A stretch of 37,262 bases of DNA from Betaproteobacteria bacterium (GTDB lineage Bacteria > Pseudomonadota > Gammaproteobacteria > Burkholderiales > Usitatibacteraceae), in contig JAGRPO010000084.1 in assembly GCA_019449455.1 (NCBI GenBank), forward strand, positions 1 to 37,262, in the 5' to 3' direction. Under the pieces are notes generated by a model. That model was not told where the DNA came from. It made no database searches and worked only from the letters and a program-made list of their open reading frames with translations. Both the position numbers and the translations under genes were made by a program. Positions 1 through 9,093 of the stretch are shown here, in pieces. Numbering within the stretch: the stretch's first letter is position 1; the number at the start of each line of letters is the position of its first letter.

Positions 1-13
1 ACGCGAGTCCCCC

Positions 14-490
14 GTGAACCACCCTTCGCTGCTGCTCTTCGCCGCCGTCCTTGCCGCCGGCTGCGGCTCGATGTCCCCGGCCGACCACGCCGGACATGCC
101 GGCCACGATGCCCCCGCCGACGACGGCCGGCAGGCCGTCGACTTCCCGGAGCCCCTGCGCACGCACACGCTCGCCAACATGCGCGACCACCTGCTCGCTC
201 TCCAGGAAATCCAGCAGGCGCTCGCGGACGGCGCCTACGACCGCGCGGCGGAACTGTCGGAGAAGCGCCTCGGCATGACCTCGCTCGCGGCGCACGGCGC
301 GCACGACGTGGCGAAATTCATGCCGGAAGGGATGCAGTCGATCGGCAGCGAGATGCACCGGTCGGCGAGCCGGTTCGCGGTGGAAGCGGCGAACGCCGGC
401 GCAACGGGCAACGTGAAGCCCGCGCTGGCGGCGCTGGCTCGCGTCACGCGGCAGTGCGTGGCCTGCCACGCGAGCTTCCGGATGAAATGA
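14..490 (+). CDS. Cytochrome c'-type lipoprotein (C-terminal CXXCH)
   Basis: Predicted 158-residue exported haem protein. The N-terminus is a short hydrophobic signal ending in a lipobox-like LAAGC (Cys17), so it is probably a lipoprotein anchored on the periplasmic side. A His/Asp-rich linker (about residues 24-40) follows, then a helical body. A single haem-binding CVACH lies at residues 148-152, ten residues from the end. A C-terminal CXXCH after a roughly 100-residue helical domain is the layout of the cytochrome c'/c556 four-helix family. The start is GTG at 14, only 13 bases from the window edge, so the upstream context is unseen. No electron-transfer partner is next to it. Possible roles are small-molecule (NO) binding or electron transfer, and neither can be chosen from sequence. 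The family call is fairly firm and the function is open. Confidence 0.75.
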   Translation: MNHPSLLLFAAVLAAGCGSMSPADHAGHAGHDAPADDGRQAVDFPEPLRTHTLANMRDHLLALQEIQQALADGAYDRAAELSEKRLGMTSLAAHGAHDVAKFMPEGMQSIGSEMHRSASRFAVEAANAGATGNVKPALAALARVTRQCVACHASFRMK

Positions 491-515
491 AAACGGGCGG
501 CAACGCCGCCCGTTT
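491..515. terminator. Bidirectional intrinsic terminator
   Basis: A perfect 11-bp stem (491-501 with 505-515) and 3-base loop AAC. The outer bases are AAA on one side and TTT on the other, so the hairpin has a T-run in either direction. It begins immediately after the cytochrome stop codon and faces the 3' end of metK, so it probably ends both convergent transcripts. Confidence 0.85.
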
Positions 516-550
516 CGTCCACGCCCCCACCCGAAGGAAGGGGAAGGGCC

Positions 551-1768
551 TCAATCCGCCGTCGCGGCTGCCTTCCTCGCGTCGCCCTTGAGGCCGGCGG
601 CCTCGCGAAGGAACTTCGCCTTGTCCGTGGCTTCCCAGGTGAATTCGGGCTCCTCGCGGCCGAAGTGGCCGTAGGCCGCCGTCTTCTGGTAGATGGGGCG
701 CAGGAGATCGAGCATGGTGACGATGCCCTTCGGGCGCAGGTCGAAGTGCTCCATCACGAGCTTGGCGATCTTCTCGTCGGGAATGACGCCCGTGCCTTCG
801 GTGTAGATCGTCACGTTCATCGGCTTGGCCACGCCGATGGCGTAGGCGACCTGCACCTGGCACTGGCGCGCGAGCCCCGCCGCGACGATGTTCTTCGCCA
901 CGTAGCGTGCCGCGTAGGCCGCGGACCGGTCGACCTTGGACGGGTCCTTTCCCGAGAACGCGCCGCCGCCGTGCGGGCAGGCCCCGCCGTAGGTGTCGAC
1001 GATGATCTTGCGGCCCGTGAGGCCGCAGTCGCCCTGCGGGCCGCCGATGACGAAGCGGCCGGTCGGGTTGATGAGGTACTTGGTCTCGGCGGTGAGCCAT
1101 TCCTTCGGGAGCACGGGCTTGATGATCTCCTCGCGCACGGCCTCGTAGAACTGGTCCGTCATCGTGTGGCCCAGGCTGTACTCGGGCGCATGCTGGGTGG
1201 AGAGCACCACCGTGTCGATGCTGTGCGGCTTGCCGTCGACGTAGCGCATCGTGACCTGGCTCTTGGCGTCGGGGCGCAGGAACGGCATGCGGCCGTCCTT
1301 GCGCAGCTGGGCCTGGCGCTCCACGAGCCGGTGCGCGAAGTAGATCGGCGCGGGCATGAGAACCGGCGTCTCGTCGCAGGCATAGCCGAACATGAGGCCC
1401 TGGTCGCCGGCGCCGGTATTCAGGTGGTCGTCGCTCGCGTGGTCGACGCCCTGGGCGATGTCGTTGCTCTGCTTGTCGTAGCAGACCATGACGGCGCAGC
1501 CCTTGTAGTCGATGCCGTAGTCGGTGTTGTCGTAGCCGATGCGCTTGATCGTGTCGCGCGCCACCTGGATGTAGTCGACGTGCGCGTTGGTCGTGATTTC
1601 GCCGGCCATGACCACGAGGCCCGTGTTGCAGAGCGTCTCGGCCGCGACTCGCGAGCGCGGGTCCTGGGCTAGAATGGCGTCGAGAACGGCATCGGAGATC
1701 TGGTCCGCCACCTTGTCCGGGTGGCCTTCGGAAACCGATTCCGAAGTGAAAAGGTAGTTCGATTTCAT
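551..1768 (-). CDS. metK: S-adenosylmethionine synthetase
   Basis: Makes S-adenosylmethionine from methionine and ATP in the cytoplasm. The 405-residue product shows the family landmarks in order: the N-terminal GHPDK segment (residues 15-19), the GAGDQG nucleotide/Mg motif near residue 119, and the glycine-rich GGGAFSGKD loop near residue 267. The length is slightly above the roughly 384 residues of the E. coli enzyme, mainly through an Ala/Lys-rich C-terminal tail. ATG is at 1768. Upstream on the same strand lies an extended -10 candidate. The gene is divergent from the acyltransferase pair, an arrangement common in betaproteobacteria. Nothing odd is visible in the catalytic regions. Confidence 0.97.
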   Translation of the reverse strand: MKSNYLFTSESVSEGHPDKVADQISDAVLDAILAQDPRSRVAAETLCNTGLVVMAGEITTNAHVDYIQVARDTIKRIGYDNTDYGIDYKGCAVMVCYDKQSNDIAQGVDHASDDHLNTGAGDQGLMFGYACDETPVLMPAPIYFAHRLVERQAQLRKDGRMPFLRPDAKSQVTMRYVDGKPHSIDTVVLSTQHAPEYSLGHTMTDQFYEAVREEIIKPVLPKEWLTAETKYLINPTGRFVIGGPQGDCGLTGRKIIVDTYGGACPHGGGAFSGKDPSKVDRSAAYAARYVAKNIVAAGLARQCQVQVAYAIGVAKPMNVTIYTEGTGVIPDEKIAKLVMEHFDLRPKGIVTMLDLLRPIYQKTAAYGHFGREEPEFTWEATDKAKFLREAAGLKGDARKAAATAD

Positions 1769-1801
1769 CGGGTTCGCCCCACAGTCGCAGTTGAACTCGG
1801 C

Positions 1802-1810
1802 ATTTTAGCA
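1802..1810 (-). promoter_or_regulatory. Extended -10 promoter element for metK
   Basis: Read on the minus strand this is TGCTAAAAT, an extended -10 match, 33 bases upstream of the metK start. No convincing -35 is visible, which is compatible with an extended -10 promoter. Confidence 0.45.
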
Positions 1811-1849
1811 AATCTTCCGCCCTCGCCGCCTGCCGCGGGCGGCCTCGCC

Positions 1850-2734
1850 TTGAGACTCCTCCTCCGGTTCCTCGCCTGGCTGGACCTTCCCGCGAACCAC
1901 CGCCTGGGTGCGATCGCGGGACGCCTCGTCTACTTCCTGTCGCCGCGCTACCGCCTGCGGGCCCTGGAAAACCTGCGCAATGCCGGGATCGCCCCCGACG
2001 CCACGGCGCTCGCCCGGCTTGCCCGCGAGAACGCCGCCGGGATCGGGCGTGGCGCGGCGGAGCTTGCCTGGGCCCTCTACCGCCCCGTGGAGGAGGTCGC
2101 GGGGCTGGTCAAGGAGCTCGACGGGTGGGAGGCGGTCGAGCGCCTTCGCGCCCAGGGCCGCCCGCTCATCTTCGTGACGCCGCACCTGGGCGGCTACGAC
2201 ATCGCCGGGCGCTATCTCTGGTCGCGCCTGCCGATCCTGGCGATGTACCGGCCGCACAAGCTCGGCTGGCTGGACGAGGTGATCCGTGAGGGGCGCAACC
2301 GCGGCGCCGCGCCGGACGGCAGCAACGTGGCTCCCGCCACCATGGCGGGCGTCCGCATGCTCCTGCGGCACCTGCGCAAGGGCGGCTGCACCGTCATCCT
2401 TCCCGACCAGGTGCCGGGCGAAGGCGAGGGCGAGTGGGTCGGCTTCTTCGGCCGCCCCGCCTACACCATGACGCTCACCGGCCGCTTGCAGGAGGCGTCG
2501 GGCGCCGCGCTCGTCTTCTGCTTCGCCGAGCGCCTGGCCGACGGGCGGGGATTCCGGCTCCACCTGCGCGTGCGGGAGGAGCCGCTGCCGGCGGACCGGG
2601 CCGCCGCGGCTCGCGCCGTGAACGAGGGCGTCGAGGCGCTCATCCGCCTGGCGCCGGCCCAGTATCTCTGGGGCTACAACCGTTACAAGAGGCCGGCCGG
2701 CGCACCGCCGGCACCGGGCGCGTTGCGATGGTGA
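1850..2734 (+). CDS. Lysophospholipid (lipid A) acyltransferase, LpxL/HtrB family, copy 1
   Basis: Predicted 294-residue inner-membrane acyltransferase adding a secondary acyl chain to lipid A precursors. The N-terminus is a hydrophobic anchor (RLLLRFLAWL). The catalytic HX4D motif is intact (HLGGYD, in VTPHLGGYDIAG), followed by FGRPAYTM, and the C-terminus has the family's QYLWGYNRYK block. The start is uncertain: the frame is open back to 1721, but that would overlap metK, so I chose TTG at 1850, which gives a family-like N-terminus. It overlaps the second acyltransferase by 7 bases, so the two are co-translated. Which acyl position or chain length each adds cannot be told from sequence. 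Confidence 0.88.
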   Translation: MRLLLRFLAWLDLPANHRLGAIAGRLVYFLSPRYRLRALENLRNAGIAPDATALARLARENAAGIGRGAAELAWALYRPVEEVAGLVKELDGWEAVERLRAQGRPLIFVTPHLGGYDIAGRYLWSRLPILAMYRPHKLGWLDEVIREGRNRGAAPDGSNVAPATMAGVRMLLRHLRKGGCTVILPDQVPGEGEGEWVGFFGRPAYTMTLTGRLQEASGAALVFCFAERLADGRGFRLHLRVREEPLPADRAAAARAVNEGVEALIRLAPAQYLWGYNRYKRPAGAPPAPGALRW

Positions 2735-3615
2735 TCCTGCGCCGGCTCGGCTCCTGGCTTGCGGTGGCCCTCCTGTGGCTGCTGCACTGGCTTCCCACCC
2801 CGGCGCTGGGGGTCCTCGGCCGCGCCCTGGGAAGGCTCCTCTACCGCTTCGGCCGGGGACGCGTCACGGACACGAACCTCGCGCTGTGCTTCCCCGGGAT
2901 GCCCGAGGACGAGCGCAGGGCCCTCGGGAAGCGCCACTTCGAGGCCCTCGGGCGCAACGCGATCGAGATGAGCGTCATGTGGTTCGGAAGCGACAGGCGC
3001 GTGCTGGACCTCGTCTCCATCAGCGGCCGCGAGCACCTCGACCGCCTGCGCGGCAAGCCCGTCATCCTCCTCGTGCCGCACTTCATCGGGCTCAACATGG
3101 GCGGGGCGCGCATCGCCCACGACTACCCCGGCTCGGGGAGCATCTACAGCCGCCAGAAGAACCCGGTCCTCGACCGGCTCTTCCTCGGCGGCAGGATGCG
3201 TTTCGGGGATCCCATCCTGCTTTCCCGGCAGGACGGGATGCGCGCCATCGTGAAGACGCTTCGAGAGGGCCGGCTCCTCTATTTCCTGCCCGACATGGAT
3301 TTCGGCCCGCGCGACGCGATCTTCGTCCCGTTCTTCGGGGTGCCGGCCGCCACGGTCACCGCGCTTCCGCGCCTGGCGCAGCTCGGGCGCGCGACGGTGG
3401 TGCCCGCCATCGCGCGCCAGCTCGAGCGCGGCTACGAGATGGCCGTCTATCCGCCCTGGGAGGATTACCCCAGCGGCGACGTCGACGCGGACGTGCGCCG
3501 GATGAACGCGTTCATCGAGGATCGCGTGCGCGAGATCCCGGAGCAGTACTTCTGGGCCCACAAGCGGTTCAAGACGCGGCCCCCGGGGGAACCCTCGCCG
3601 TACCGGCGCAAGTAG
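2728..3615 (+). CDS. Lysophospholipid (lipid A) acyltransferase, LpxL/HtrB family, copy 2
   Basis: A 295-residue paralogue of the preceding gene, starting at ATG 2728 inside its 3' end. It has an N-terminal hydrophobic anchor (about residues 5-30), then the LVPHFIGLN segment in the catalytic position, a DMDFGPRDAIFVPFFG block and a C-terminal QYFWAHKRFK block. These place it firmly in the LpxL/LpxM acyltransferase family. One key residue departs from the family: the HX4(D/E) motif reads HX4N (codon AAC). That could mean reduced activity, a shifted acid residue or a sequence error. It would act at the inner membrane on the same pathway as copy 1. No clear terminator lies between its end and the convergent methyltransferase gene, 72 bases away. 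Confidence 0.88.
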   Translation: MVILRRLGSWLAVALLWLLHWLPTPALGVLGRALGRLLYRFGRGRVTDTNLALCFPGMPEDERRALGKRHFEALGRNAIEMSVMWFGSDRRVLDLVSISGREHLDRLRGKPVILLVPHFIGLNMGGARIAHDYPGSGSIYSRQKNPVLDRLFLGGRMRFGDPILLSRQDGMRAIVKTLREGRLLYFLPDMDFGPRDAIFVPFFGVPAATVTALPRLAQLGRATVVPAIARQLERGYEMAVYPPWEDYPSGDVDADVRRMNAFIEDRVREIPEQYFWAHKRFKTRPPGEPSPYRRK

Positions 3616-3687
3616 GCGGCGTCCGGCCGGAGGAGGCACGGGTCGTCGTGCGGCATGGGCGCGCCCCCGTGGCGAGCATCCGGCGGC

Positions 3688-4914
3688 TCACGCCGCGTCT
3701 TCCGGTCTCTGGTAGGGGTGGTCGCCGGCGAGAAAGTCCACCAGCATCCCGTCGTGCTCGATGAGGATGCGCGCGGCCGCGATGCCCTCGCGGCGGATCT
3801 CGCGCACGATGTCGGCCGCGCGCCACTGCGGCGGCACGACGAGCGTGCGCACGGGGTGCTCCTTGAGCCAGTCGCGGAAGCGTATCTCCTGCCCCGTTCC
3901 CGGCACGAAGGTGCCCGCCTTCGAGCGGTCGGAGTCGACCACGACGGGGAAGCGCTGCGCATCGCAGCCGTACCGGTTCATGAATGCCGCCGACTTTCCG
4001 GTGCCGCCCCAGATCGCCACGCCGCCCGGATCGGCGGCGAGCTCGCGAAGCGCGCGCCCGATCGTCTCCCGCGAGCGCCGCGTCGCCTCGAGGTAGTCGC
4101 GGCTCTGCCGGGCGACCTCCAGGTGCGCGGCCGGCGCGCGAAGCGTGGCGAAGGCGGCCACCACCTCGCTGTCGTACGCGTGCTCCAGCGACTCGACGCG
4201 CGCGCCGCTCGCCTCGAGCATCGCGGTGAACGAGCGCGTCGTGAACTGCGAGCTGTGCTCGTAGTACAGGTCCACCGTCCTTCGCGTGCGCGAAAGCCGG
4301 TCCACGCACGGCACTTCGAGGTAGGCGAGGAGATCCCGCCCGCTCTCGGCCGCCCCGAACGCGATCGCCTGCAGGAACGCGACCGGGCTCTCGAGGTGCT
4401 CGAGGATGTGGCGCGCGACGACGATGTCGGGGGAGAGCTCGGCCACGTGCGCGCCGGGCACGAAGAGCTCCGCCCGGAGCTCCACGTCGCCGTGGATGCC
4501 GCACGCCCCGTGCGGGTCGAAGCCGACGTAGCGTCCCCCCGGACGCCGCGAGGCGAGCCCGGCGAGGAAGCTCGCGTCCCCGTGCCCGATCTCGACCACG
4601 ACCGGCCGCGCGGGAACGCGCGCGAGGACGCGCTCCTGCAGCGACCGGATGAACTCGGACCAGGCCGTGGCGCGGTTGAACATCAGGTTCGGCTTGGTCG
4701 AGTAGGGAACGTTGGCGTAGTCGAAGGCCGCGTTGAAGACGTGGGTGCAGCGCACGCACTGCACGAAGTCCAGCCGGTGGCGGGGAAGCGCCCCGGCCTG
4801 GGATGCCGATTCGGGCCAGGCGATGGTGGCGAGCGGCTGCTCGCCGCCGTCGAAGAACGGCACCGCCACGTGGTGGCCGCAGGCGGGACACGTGCGCAAT
4901 CTCGCGTCGGTCAT
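3688..4914 (-). CDS. Zinc-binding SAM-dependent sugar C-methyltransferase-like protein
   Basis: A 408-residue protein with three parts. The N-terminal zinc-binding region has two Cys pairs (C9/C12 and C53/C56, the latter in CVRCTHVF). A class I methyltransferase core carries the SAM motif VEIGHGDASFL near residue 100. The C-terminal part contains AIWGGTGKSAAF and a VVVDSDRSKAGTFVPG segment. This three-part layout is that of the TylC3/NovO-type C-methyltransferases that act on nucleotide-linked sugars, though many members have unknown substrates. ATG at 4914 overlaps the stop of the upstream glycosyltransferase gene (ATGA), so the two are translationally coupled and probably work on the same glycan or glycosylated product. 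The family is confident and the substrate unknown. Confidence 0.8.
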   Translation of the reverse strand: MTDARLRTCPACGHHVAVPFFDGGEQPLATIAWPESASQAGALPRHRLDFVQCVRCTHVFNAAFDYANVPYSTKPNLMFNRATAWSEFIRSLQERVLARVPARPVVVEIGHGDASFLAGLASRRPGGRYVGFDPHGACGIHGDVELRAELFVPGAHVAELSPDIVVARHILEHLESPVAFLQAIAFGAAESGRDLLAYLEVPCVDRLSRTRRTVDLYYEHSSQFTTRSFTAMLEASGARVESLEHAYDSEVVAAFATLRAPAAHLEVARQSRDYLEATRRSRETIGRALRELAADPGGVAIWGGTGKSAAFMNRYGCDAQRFPVVVDSDRSKAGTFVPGTGQEIRFRDWLKEHPVRTLVVPPQWRAADIVREIRREGIAAARILIEHDGMLVDFLAGDHPYQRPEDAA

Positions 4915-7442
4915 GCCGCCTGCCTCTCCAGCGCCTCGTCGAAAGCGCGCTCGAGGAAAGCCTCCATCTCGCGCAAGGCCAGCTCGTCGTCGAAGAGGGC
5001 GGGAGAGCGCTCGCGGACGCGCCGGCGCATCTCCTCCCGGAATGTCCCGTCGTTCGCAAGGCGCACGGCGAGCGAGACGTATTCCTGCGGCGTTGCGGCC
5101 ACGAGGTCCTCGAAGCCCATCTGCCGGTAGCAGCCGAGGGTCACCCGGCCGCGCATGAACGGCCCCGGCATCGTGACCACGGGCACGCCGAGGCCAAGCG
5201 CCTCGTAGGTCGAGTTCCCGCCCCCGAAGTGCGCGGGGTCGATCACCGCGTCCGCGCTCGCGAGAAGGTCGAAGAATTCCGCCTCGGGCATGAACGGCAG
5301 GAACCGCACGCGATCGATGCTCTCCGGGAACGCGCGCCGCAATCTCAGCGACAGCGACTCGTTCCATCCGGCGTGCGCGGACGACACGAGCGCGAGGTGG
5401 CCCGCGGGATCGGCCTCGAGGATCGCGCCCAGGGTCGCGTCGAAGGCGGGATGGAACTTGAAGAGGCTCTGCGGGCATGCGTAGAGCTTCGCCCCCGCGG
5501 GCAGCGCGAGCCTCGCCCGCACGCCCGTCGCGGGGGCCGGACCCGGCCTCGCGTAGCAGGTCGGAAGGCGGCCGAGACGTTCCAGCCGCTCGCCGTAATG
5601 GGCCTGGGCTCCCTCCGGCTCGAGCAGCCCGCTCGACACGAAGTAGTCGATGGACGCGAGGCCGGTCGTGTCCGGGTGGCCCCAGCCGGTCACCTGGACC
5701 GGGGCCAGCCGCGCGAACGCGAGGAAGTAGGAAAAGGGATGCATGCCGATGTCGGGATAGAAGAGGACGTCGAGCTCCGCGCCGGCGACCGCGCGGCGCG
5801 CGTCGTCGAGGCGCGCGGGAAGGGCGACCACCTTGTCCGCGGCGGCGTCGATCGCGGCGCGCACCGCGTCGCGCCTGTCGAGGGAATGGAGCACCACGAC
5901 CTCGAATCGCCGGCGATCGAGTCCCGCCACGAACCCGCGATAGAGCTTGCCGATGGTGTGGTTGTGAAGGAAGGCCGACAGGAACCCCACGCGAAGACGC
6001 CGCCCGGCCCGCGGCCGGGGCACCGACCCGGGCGCCTGCCACGCAAGCGCCGGGTGCAGCGCGAGATGCATGCGGGCGATGGCACGCTGCAGGTCCAGGT
6101 CCGGCTCCCCGTGGTAGGCGAGGTAGAACCCCGTCAGCCCGATGCGGCGCGCCGGGTCGTCGAGCGCGAGGCCGCTTTCGGCGAGCCGCCCGACGCGAAG
6201 GGCGAGCTCATCGCGGACGGCGGCGATGGCCTGGGTCGAGGGCGCGACCACGGGCACCGCCAGCGCCCGAAGGACCTGCCAGCGAGCCTCCTCCGGCGCC
6301 AGCCGGATGGCCTCGTCGAATCGCTCGAGCGCCTGCGCGTGCCGGCCGCCTTCGGCCAGCAACCCCGCGGCCATGCCCTGGACGGTCGCATCGCCGGGCG
6401 CGAGCCGGGCCGCCTCGAGCGCAAGCCCCAGCGACTCCTCGTGCCGCTTCTGGAGCGTGAGCGACCCGCAGAGGTTCACCATCGCGCGCACCTGCGCGGG
6501 ATCCCTGCGCAGCACGTCGCGCAGGACGGACTCGGCTTCCCCCGCCCGCGCGAGCTCGTTCAGCGCGGCCGCGCGCGTGAGTGCGGCCTCGACGAGCCCG
6601 GGCGAGAGCGAGAGCGCCCTGCGCTCCGCCTCCTCGCATGCCTCGACGCGGCCGAGCTCGAGCAGCGCGCAGCCGAGGTTGTGCCACGCGGGTGCGAGCG
6701 ATGCGTCGATCTCGGTCGCGCGACGAAACGACGCCTCCGCGTCGACGACCCGCCTCATCGCGAGCAGCGCGGTTCCGCGGTTGTTGTGGGCGCCCGCGTC
6801 GGCGGGCTGCGCGGCGATCACGGCGTCGAAATTCGCGACGGCCTCCGCGTGACGCCCCATGCGGAAGAGGGTGTCGCCGAGGAGCGCGAGGATCCCCGGA
6901 TGCCCGGGCGCGCGCTGCAGCGCCCCGGCGAAGCGCGACCGCGCCTCTTCGAGCCGCCCGAGGGCGAGGGCCGCGTGGCCGCCGACCATCCACATCGGCA
7001 GGAACTGCGGAAGGCGCGCGAGCGTCTCCTCGGCGAGCCGCCAGGCGTCCTCGAACCGCCTCGCCGCCAAGAGCGCCATGCCCAGGTTCCCGGCCGCTTC
7101 CGCGTAACCCGGGTTCGCGTCCAGCGCCGCCCGGTAGGCGGAGATCGCCTCGTCGCGGCGGCCGAGGGCCTGGCAGGCCGCGCCCCGGCTGTTCAGGGCG
7201 AAGGCATCCCCGGGCGCCTCGCGCAGCAGTCCGTCCACGAACGCGAGCGCGAGCTCCGGCTGCCCGCGCTGCAGGGCGACGAGCGCGACGAGGTGGCGTG
7301 CGTCCGGATTCGCCGGCACGCGTGCCAGCAGGTCGCGGGCGGCCTTCTCTGCCGCGTCGAGACGGCCAGACTCGAAGTGCTGGATCGCGCTCTTCAGGGA
7401 AGCCGCGTCGTGCGCGGAAAGGGCAGCTGGGGAAGCCGGCAT
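4911..7442 (-). CDS. TPR-repeat O-GlcNAc-transferase-like (GT41/SPINDLY) glycosyltransferase
   Basis: An 843-residue cytoplasmic protein. Roughly residues 10-390 are consecutive 34-residue tetratricopeptide repeats, recognisable by recurring Ala/Leu-rich helices with phrases such as [20 protein letters not shown] and [23 protein letters not shown]41-type catalytic region follows, with [34 protein letters not shown], a [12 protein letters not shown] segment and the sugar-nucleotide-binding [18 protein letters not shown]. Bacterial relatives glycosylate proteins or act in cell-surface glycan synthesis. I chose ATG 7442 over an in-frame ATG at 7499 because the longer form adds a non-conserved basic leader. 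It is coupled to the methyltransferase downstream. The acceptor is unknown, and no flagellin or adhesin gene is in view. Confidence 0.83.
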   Translation of the reverse strand: MPASPAALSAHDAASLKSAIQHFESGRLDAAEKAARDLLARVPANPDARHLVALVALQRGQPELALAFVDGLLREAPGDAFALNSRGAACQALGRRDEAISAYRAALDANPGYAEAAGNLGMALLAARRFEDAWRLAEETLARLPQFLPMWMVGGHAALALGRLEEARSRFAGALQRAPGHPGILALLGDTLFRMGRHAEAVANFDAVIAAQPADAGAHNNRGTALLAMRRVVDAEASFRRATEIDASLAPAWHNLGCALLELGRVEACEEAERRALSLSPGLVEAALTRAAALNELARAGEAESVLRDVLRRDPAQVRAMVNLCGSLTLQKRHEESLGLALEAARLAPGDATVQGMAAGLLAEGGRHAQALERFDEAIRLAPEEARWQVLRALAVPVVAPSTQAIAAVRDELALRVGRLAESGLALDDPARRIGLTGFYLAYHGEPDLDLQRAIARMHLALHPALAWQAPGSVPRPRAGRRLRVGFLSAFLHNHTIGKLYRGFVAGLDRRRFEVVVLHSLDRRDAVRAAIDAAADKVVALPARLDDARRAVAGAELDVLFYPDIGMHPFSYFLAFARLAPVQVTGWGHPDTTGLASIDYFVSSGLLEPEGAQAHYGERLERLGRLPTCYARPGPAPATGVRARLALPAGAKLYACPQSLFKFHPAFDATLGAILEADPAGHLALVSSAHAGWNESLSLRLRRAFPESIDRVRFLPFMPEAEFFDLLASADAVIDPAHFGGGNSTYEALGLGVPVVTMPGPFMRGRVTLGCYRQMGFEDLVAATPQEYVSLAVRLANDGTFREEMRRRVRERSPALFDDELALREMEAFLERAFDEALERQAA

Positions 7443-7523
7443 GGGAAGCGTGTGCGGGAGTGACCGGCAATGGTAGTCCACGCGAGCGCAATTTCCCAAG
7501 GGCCGGGGAGCGCGCGGGCCCGA

Positions 7524-7532
7524 TGCTAGAAT
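7524..7532 (+). promoter_or_regulatory. Extended -10 element upstream of dapF
   Basis: TGCTAGAAT on the plus strand, an extended -10 match, with the hexamer at 7527-7532. It ends 5 bases before the GTG at 7538, so transcription would begin at or next to the coding start. No good -35 was seen. Confidence 0.45.
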
Positions 7533-7537
7533 GCGCC

Positions 7538-8422
7538 GTGCGATTGCGCTTCTCCAAGATGCACGGCCAGGGCAACGATTTCGTCGTCATCGACGGCGTG
7601 CGCCAGGCGATCGCCCTCACGCCCTCGCAGGTGCGCGCCATCGCCGACCGGCACTTCGGGGTCGGCTGCGACCAGCTCCTGCTCGTGGAGCCGGCGCGCG
7701 AGCCCGGCAACGACTTCCGCTACCGCATCTGGAACGCCGACGGGGGCGAGGTCGAGCAATGCGGAAACGGCGCGCGCTGCTTCGCCCGGTTCGTGCGCGA
7801 CCAAGGCCTCACCGAAAAGGACGAGCTTCGCGTCGAGACCGCGCGCGGGGTCATACGCCCGCGGATCGAACCCGGCGGGCGCGTCACCGTCGATATGGGG
7901 CCGCCGCGTTTCGCGCCTGCGGACATTCCGTTCTTGGCGCCGGCGCAGCGCCCGACCTACGAGCTCGAAGTGGGAGGCCGCCGCATCGAGGTGAGCGTGC
8001 TCTCCATGGGCAACCCGCACGCCGTGCAGGTGGTGGCCGACGTCGACTCGGCGCCCGTCTCGACCCAGGGCCCGCTCATCGAGAATCACCCGGCCTTTCC
8101 GAACCGCGTCAACGCGGGCTACCTGCAAGTGCTCGCAAGGGATCACGTCCGGCTGCGGGTCTGGGAGCGCGGCGCCGGCGAGACGCTCGCCTGCGGCACC
8201 GGCGCGTGCGCCGCAGTCGTGGCGGGCATCCGGCGCGGGCTTCTCGACCGGAGCGTGCGCGTCACGACGCGCGGCGGAGACCTCGCGATCCGCTGGGAAG
8301 GCGAGGCGCCGGACATGACGCCCCCGTTCGCTCCCGTTATGATGACGGGCGATGCCGTGCGCGTCTTCGAGAGCGAGATGGAGCTCCCGGCGCCCGGCCC
8401 CCTGGAGAGCCCCCCTTGCTGA
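7538..8422 (+). CDS. dapF: Diaminopimelate epimerase
   Basis: Converts LL- to meso-diaminopimelate for lysine and peptidoglycan synthesis. The product, 294 residues from this start, has the N-terminal [12 protein letters not shown] block and both catalytic cysteine regions: the first in the EQCGNGARC segment and the second in [10 protein letters not shown]. The start is ambiguous. ATG 7523 overlaps the -10 element, TTG 7544 aligns with the E. coli start, and GTG 7538 gives the [10 protein letters not shown] form usual in betaproteobacteria, so I chose GTG. The gene overlaps the DUF484 gene by 7 bases. dapF-DUF484-xerC is a conserved proteobacterial order. Confidence 0.95.
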   Translation: MRLRFSKMHGQGNDFVVIDGVRQAIALTPSQVRAIADRHFGVGCDQLLLVEPAREPGNDFRYRIWNADGGEVEQCGNGARCFARFVRDQGLTEKDELRVETARGVIRPRIEPGGRVTVDMGPPRFAPADIPFLAPAQRPTYELEVGGRRIEVSVLSMGNPHAVQVVADVDSAPVSTQGPLIENHPAFPNRVNAGYLQVLARDHVRLRVWERGAGETLACGTGACAAVVAGIRRGLLDRSVRVTTRGGDLAIRWEGEAPDMTPPFAPVMMTGDAVRVFESEMELPAPGPLESPPC

Positions 8423-9093
8423 CCCCCGAACAAGTCGCCGATTTCCTCCGCCAGAACCCCGGCTTCTTCGAGCAGAACGTCGACCTGCTGGTCAACATCC
8501 AGATTCCCCACCCCCATGGCGGGCGCGCGGTGTCGATCGGCGAGCGCCAGCTTGTCGCCGTGCGCGAGAAGACCCGCCTCCTCGAGGACAAGCTGCGCGA
8601 GCTCATCGGCTTCGGCGAGGAGAACGACGCGGTCTCGGAAAAGGTCCACCGGCTGGCCTGCCGCCTGCTGCAGGCCACCGGGCTCGAGGGCGCCCTCGAC
8701 ACCGCCTATCTCGACCTGCTGGACCACTTCGCGGTCCCGCACGTCGCCGTGCGCCTGTGGAACGTCGCCGAGCTCGATCCCGAGACCAGGGAATTCGGGG
8801 AGGTCGCCGCGGAGACGCGGGAGTTCGTCGCGCAGATGTCGGCGCCTTATTGCGGCAACCACGCGGTCTACGAAAGCCAGGCCTGGTTCGGCGAGGCCGC
8901 CGCGCACCTGAAGTCCTTCGCGCTCGTGGCCCTGCGCCACGGCGAGCACTGCTTCGGCGTGCTGGCCCTCGCCTCCGAGGACGCGCAGCGCTTCTACCCC
9001 GAGATGGGCACGCTCTACCTCACGCGCATCGGCGAGCTCCTCGCCGGCGCGCTGTGGCGCCACCTGACTCCCGTCCGTGAGACCGCCGGCTAG
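8416..9093 (+). CDS. DUF484 family protein (GAF-like)
   Basis: A 225-residue cytoplasmic protein of the DUF484 family, a GAF-like fold with a helical N-terminal region. The N-terminus ([20 protein letters not shown]) is the hallmark of the family, followed by a predicted helix or coiled coil with [16 protein letters not shown] and a GAF-like domain containing [20 protein letters not shown] near the C-terminus. The start is TTG at 8416, just inside the dapF 3' end, giving the expected family N-terminus. It overlaps xerC by 17 bases. The biochemical role of this family is not established. Its constant place between dapF and xerC suggests only co-expression. Confidence 0.88.
   Translation: MLTPEQVADFLRQNPGFFEQNVDLLVNIQIPHPHGGRAVSIGERQLVAVREKTRLLEDKLRELIGFGEENDAVSEKVHRLACRLLQATGLEGALDTAYLDLLDHFAVPHVAVRLWNVAELDPETREFGEVAAETREFVAQMSAPYCGNHAVYESQAWFGEAAAHLKSFALVALRHGEHCFGVLALASEDAQRFYPEMGTLYLTRIGELLAGALWRHLTPVRETAG

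Noticed and set aside
665-1672. Long open frame on the strand opposite metK (and similar long antisense frames over clsB, aspS, uvrA and others)
   Set aside because: High GC leaves few stop codons in alternate frames. The translations are low-complexity Arg/Ala/Val-rich without motifs, and metK explains the conserved sequence.
1769-1849. SAM riboswitch ahead of metK
   Set aside because: The gap is 81 bases, lacks a recognisable conserved SAM-I or SAM-II core, and the simple extended -10 promoter is enough. Not supported.
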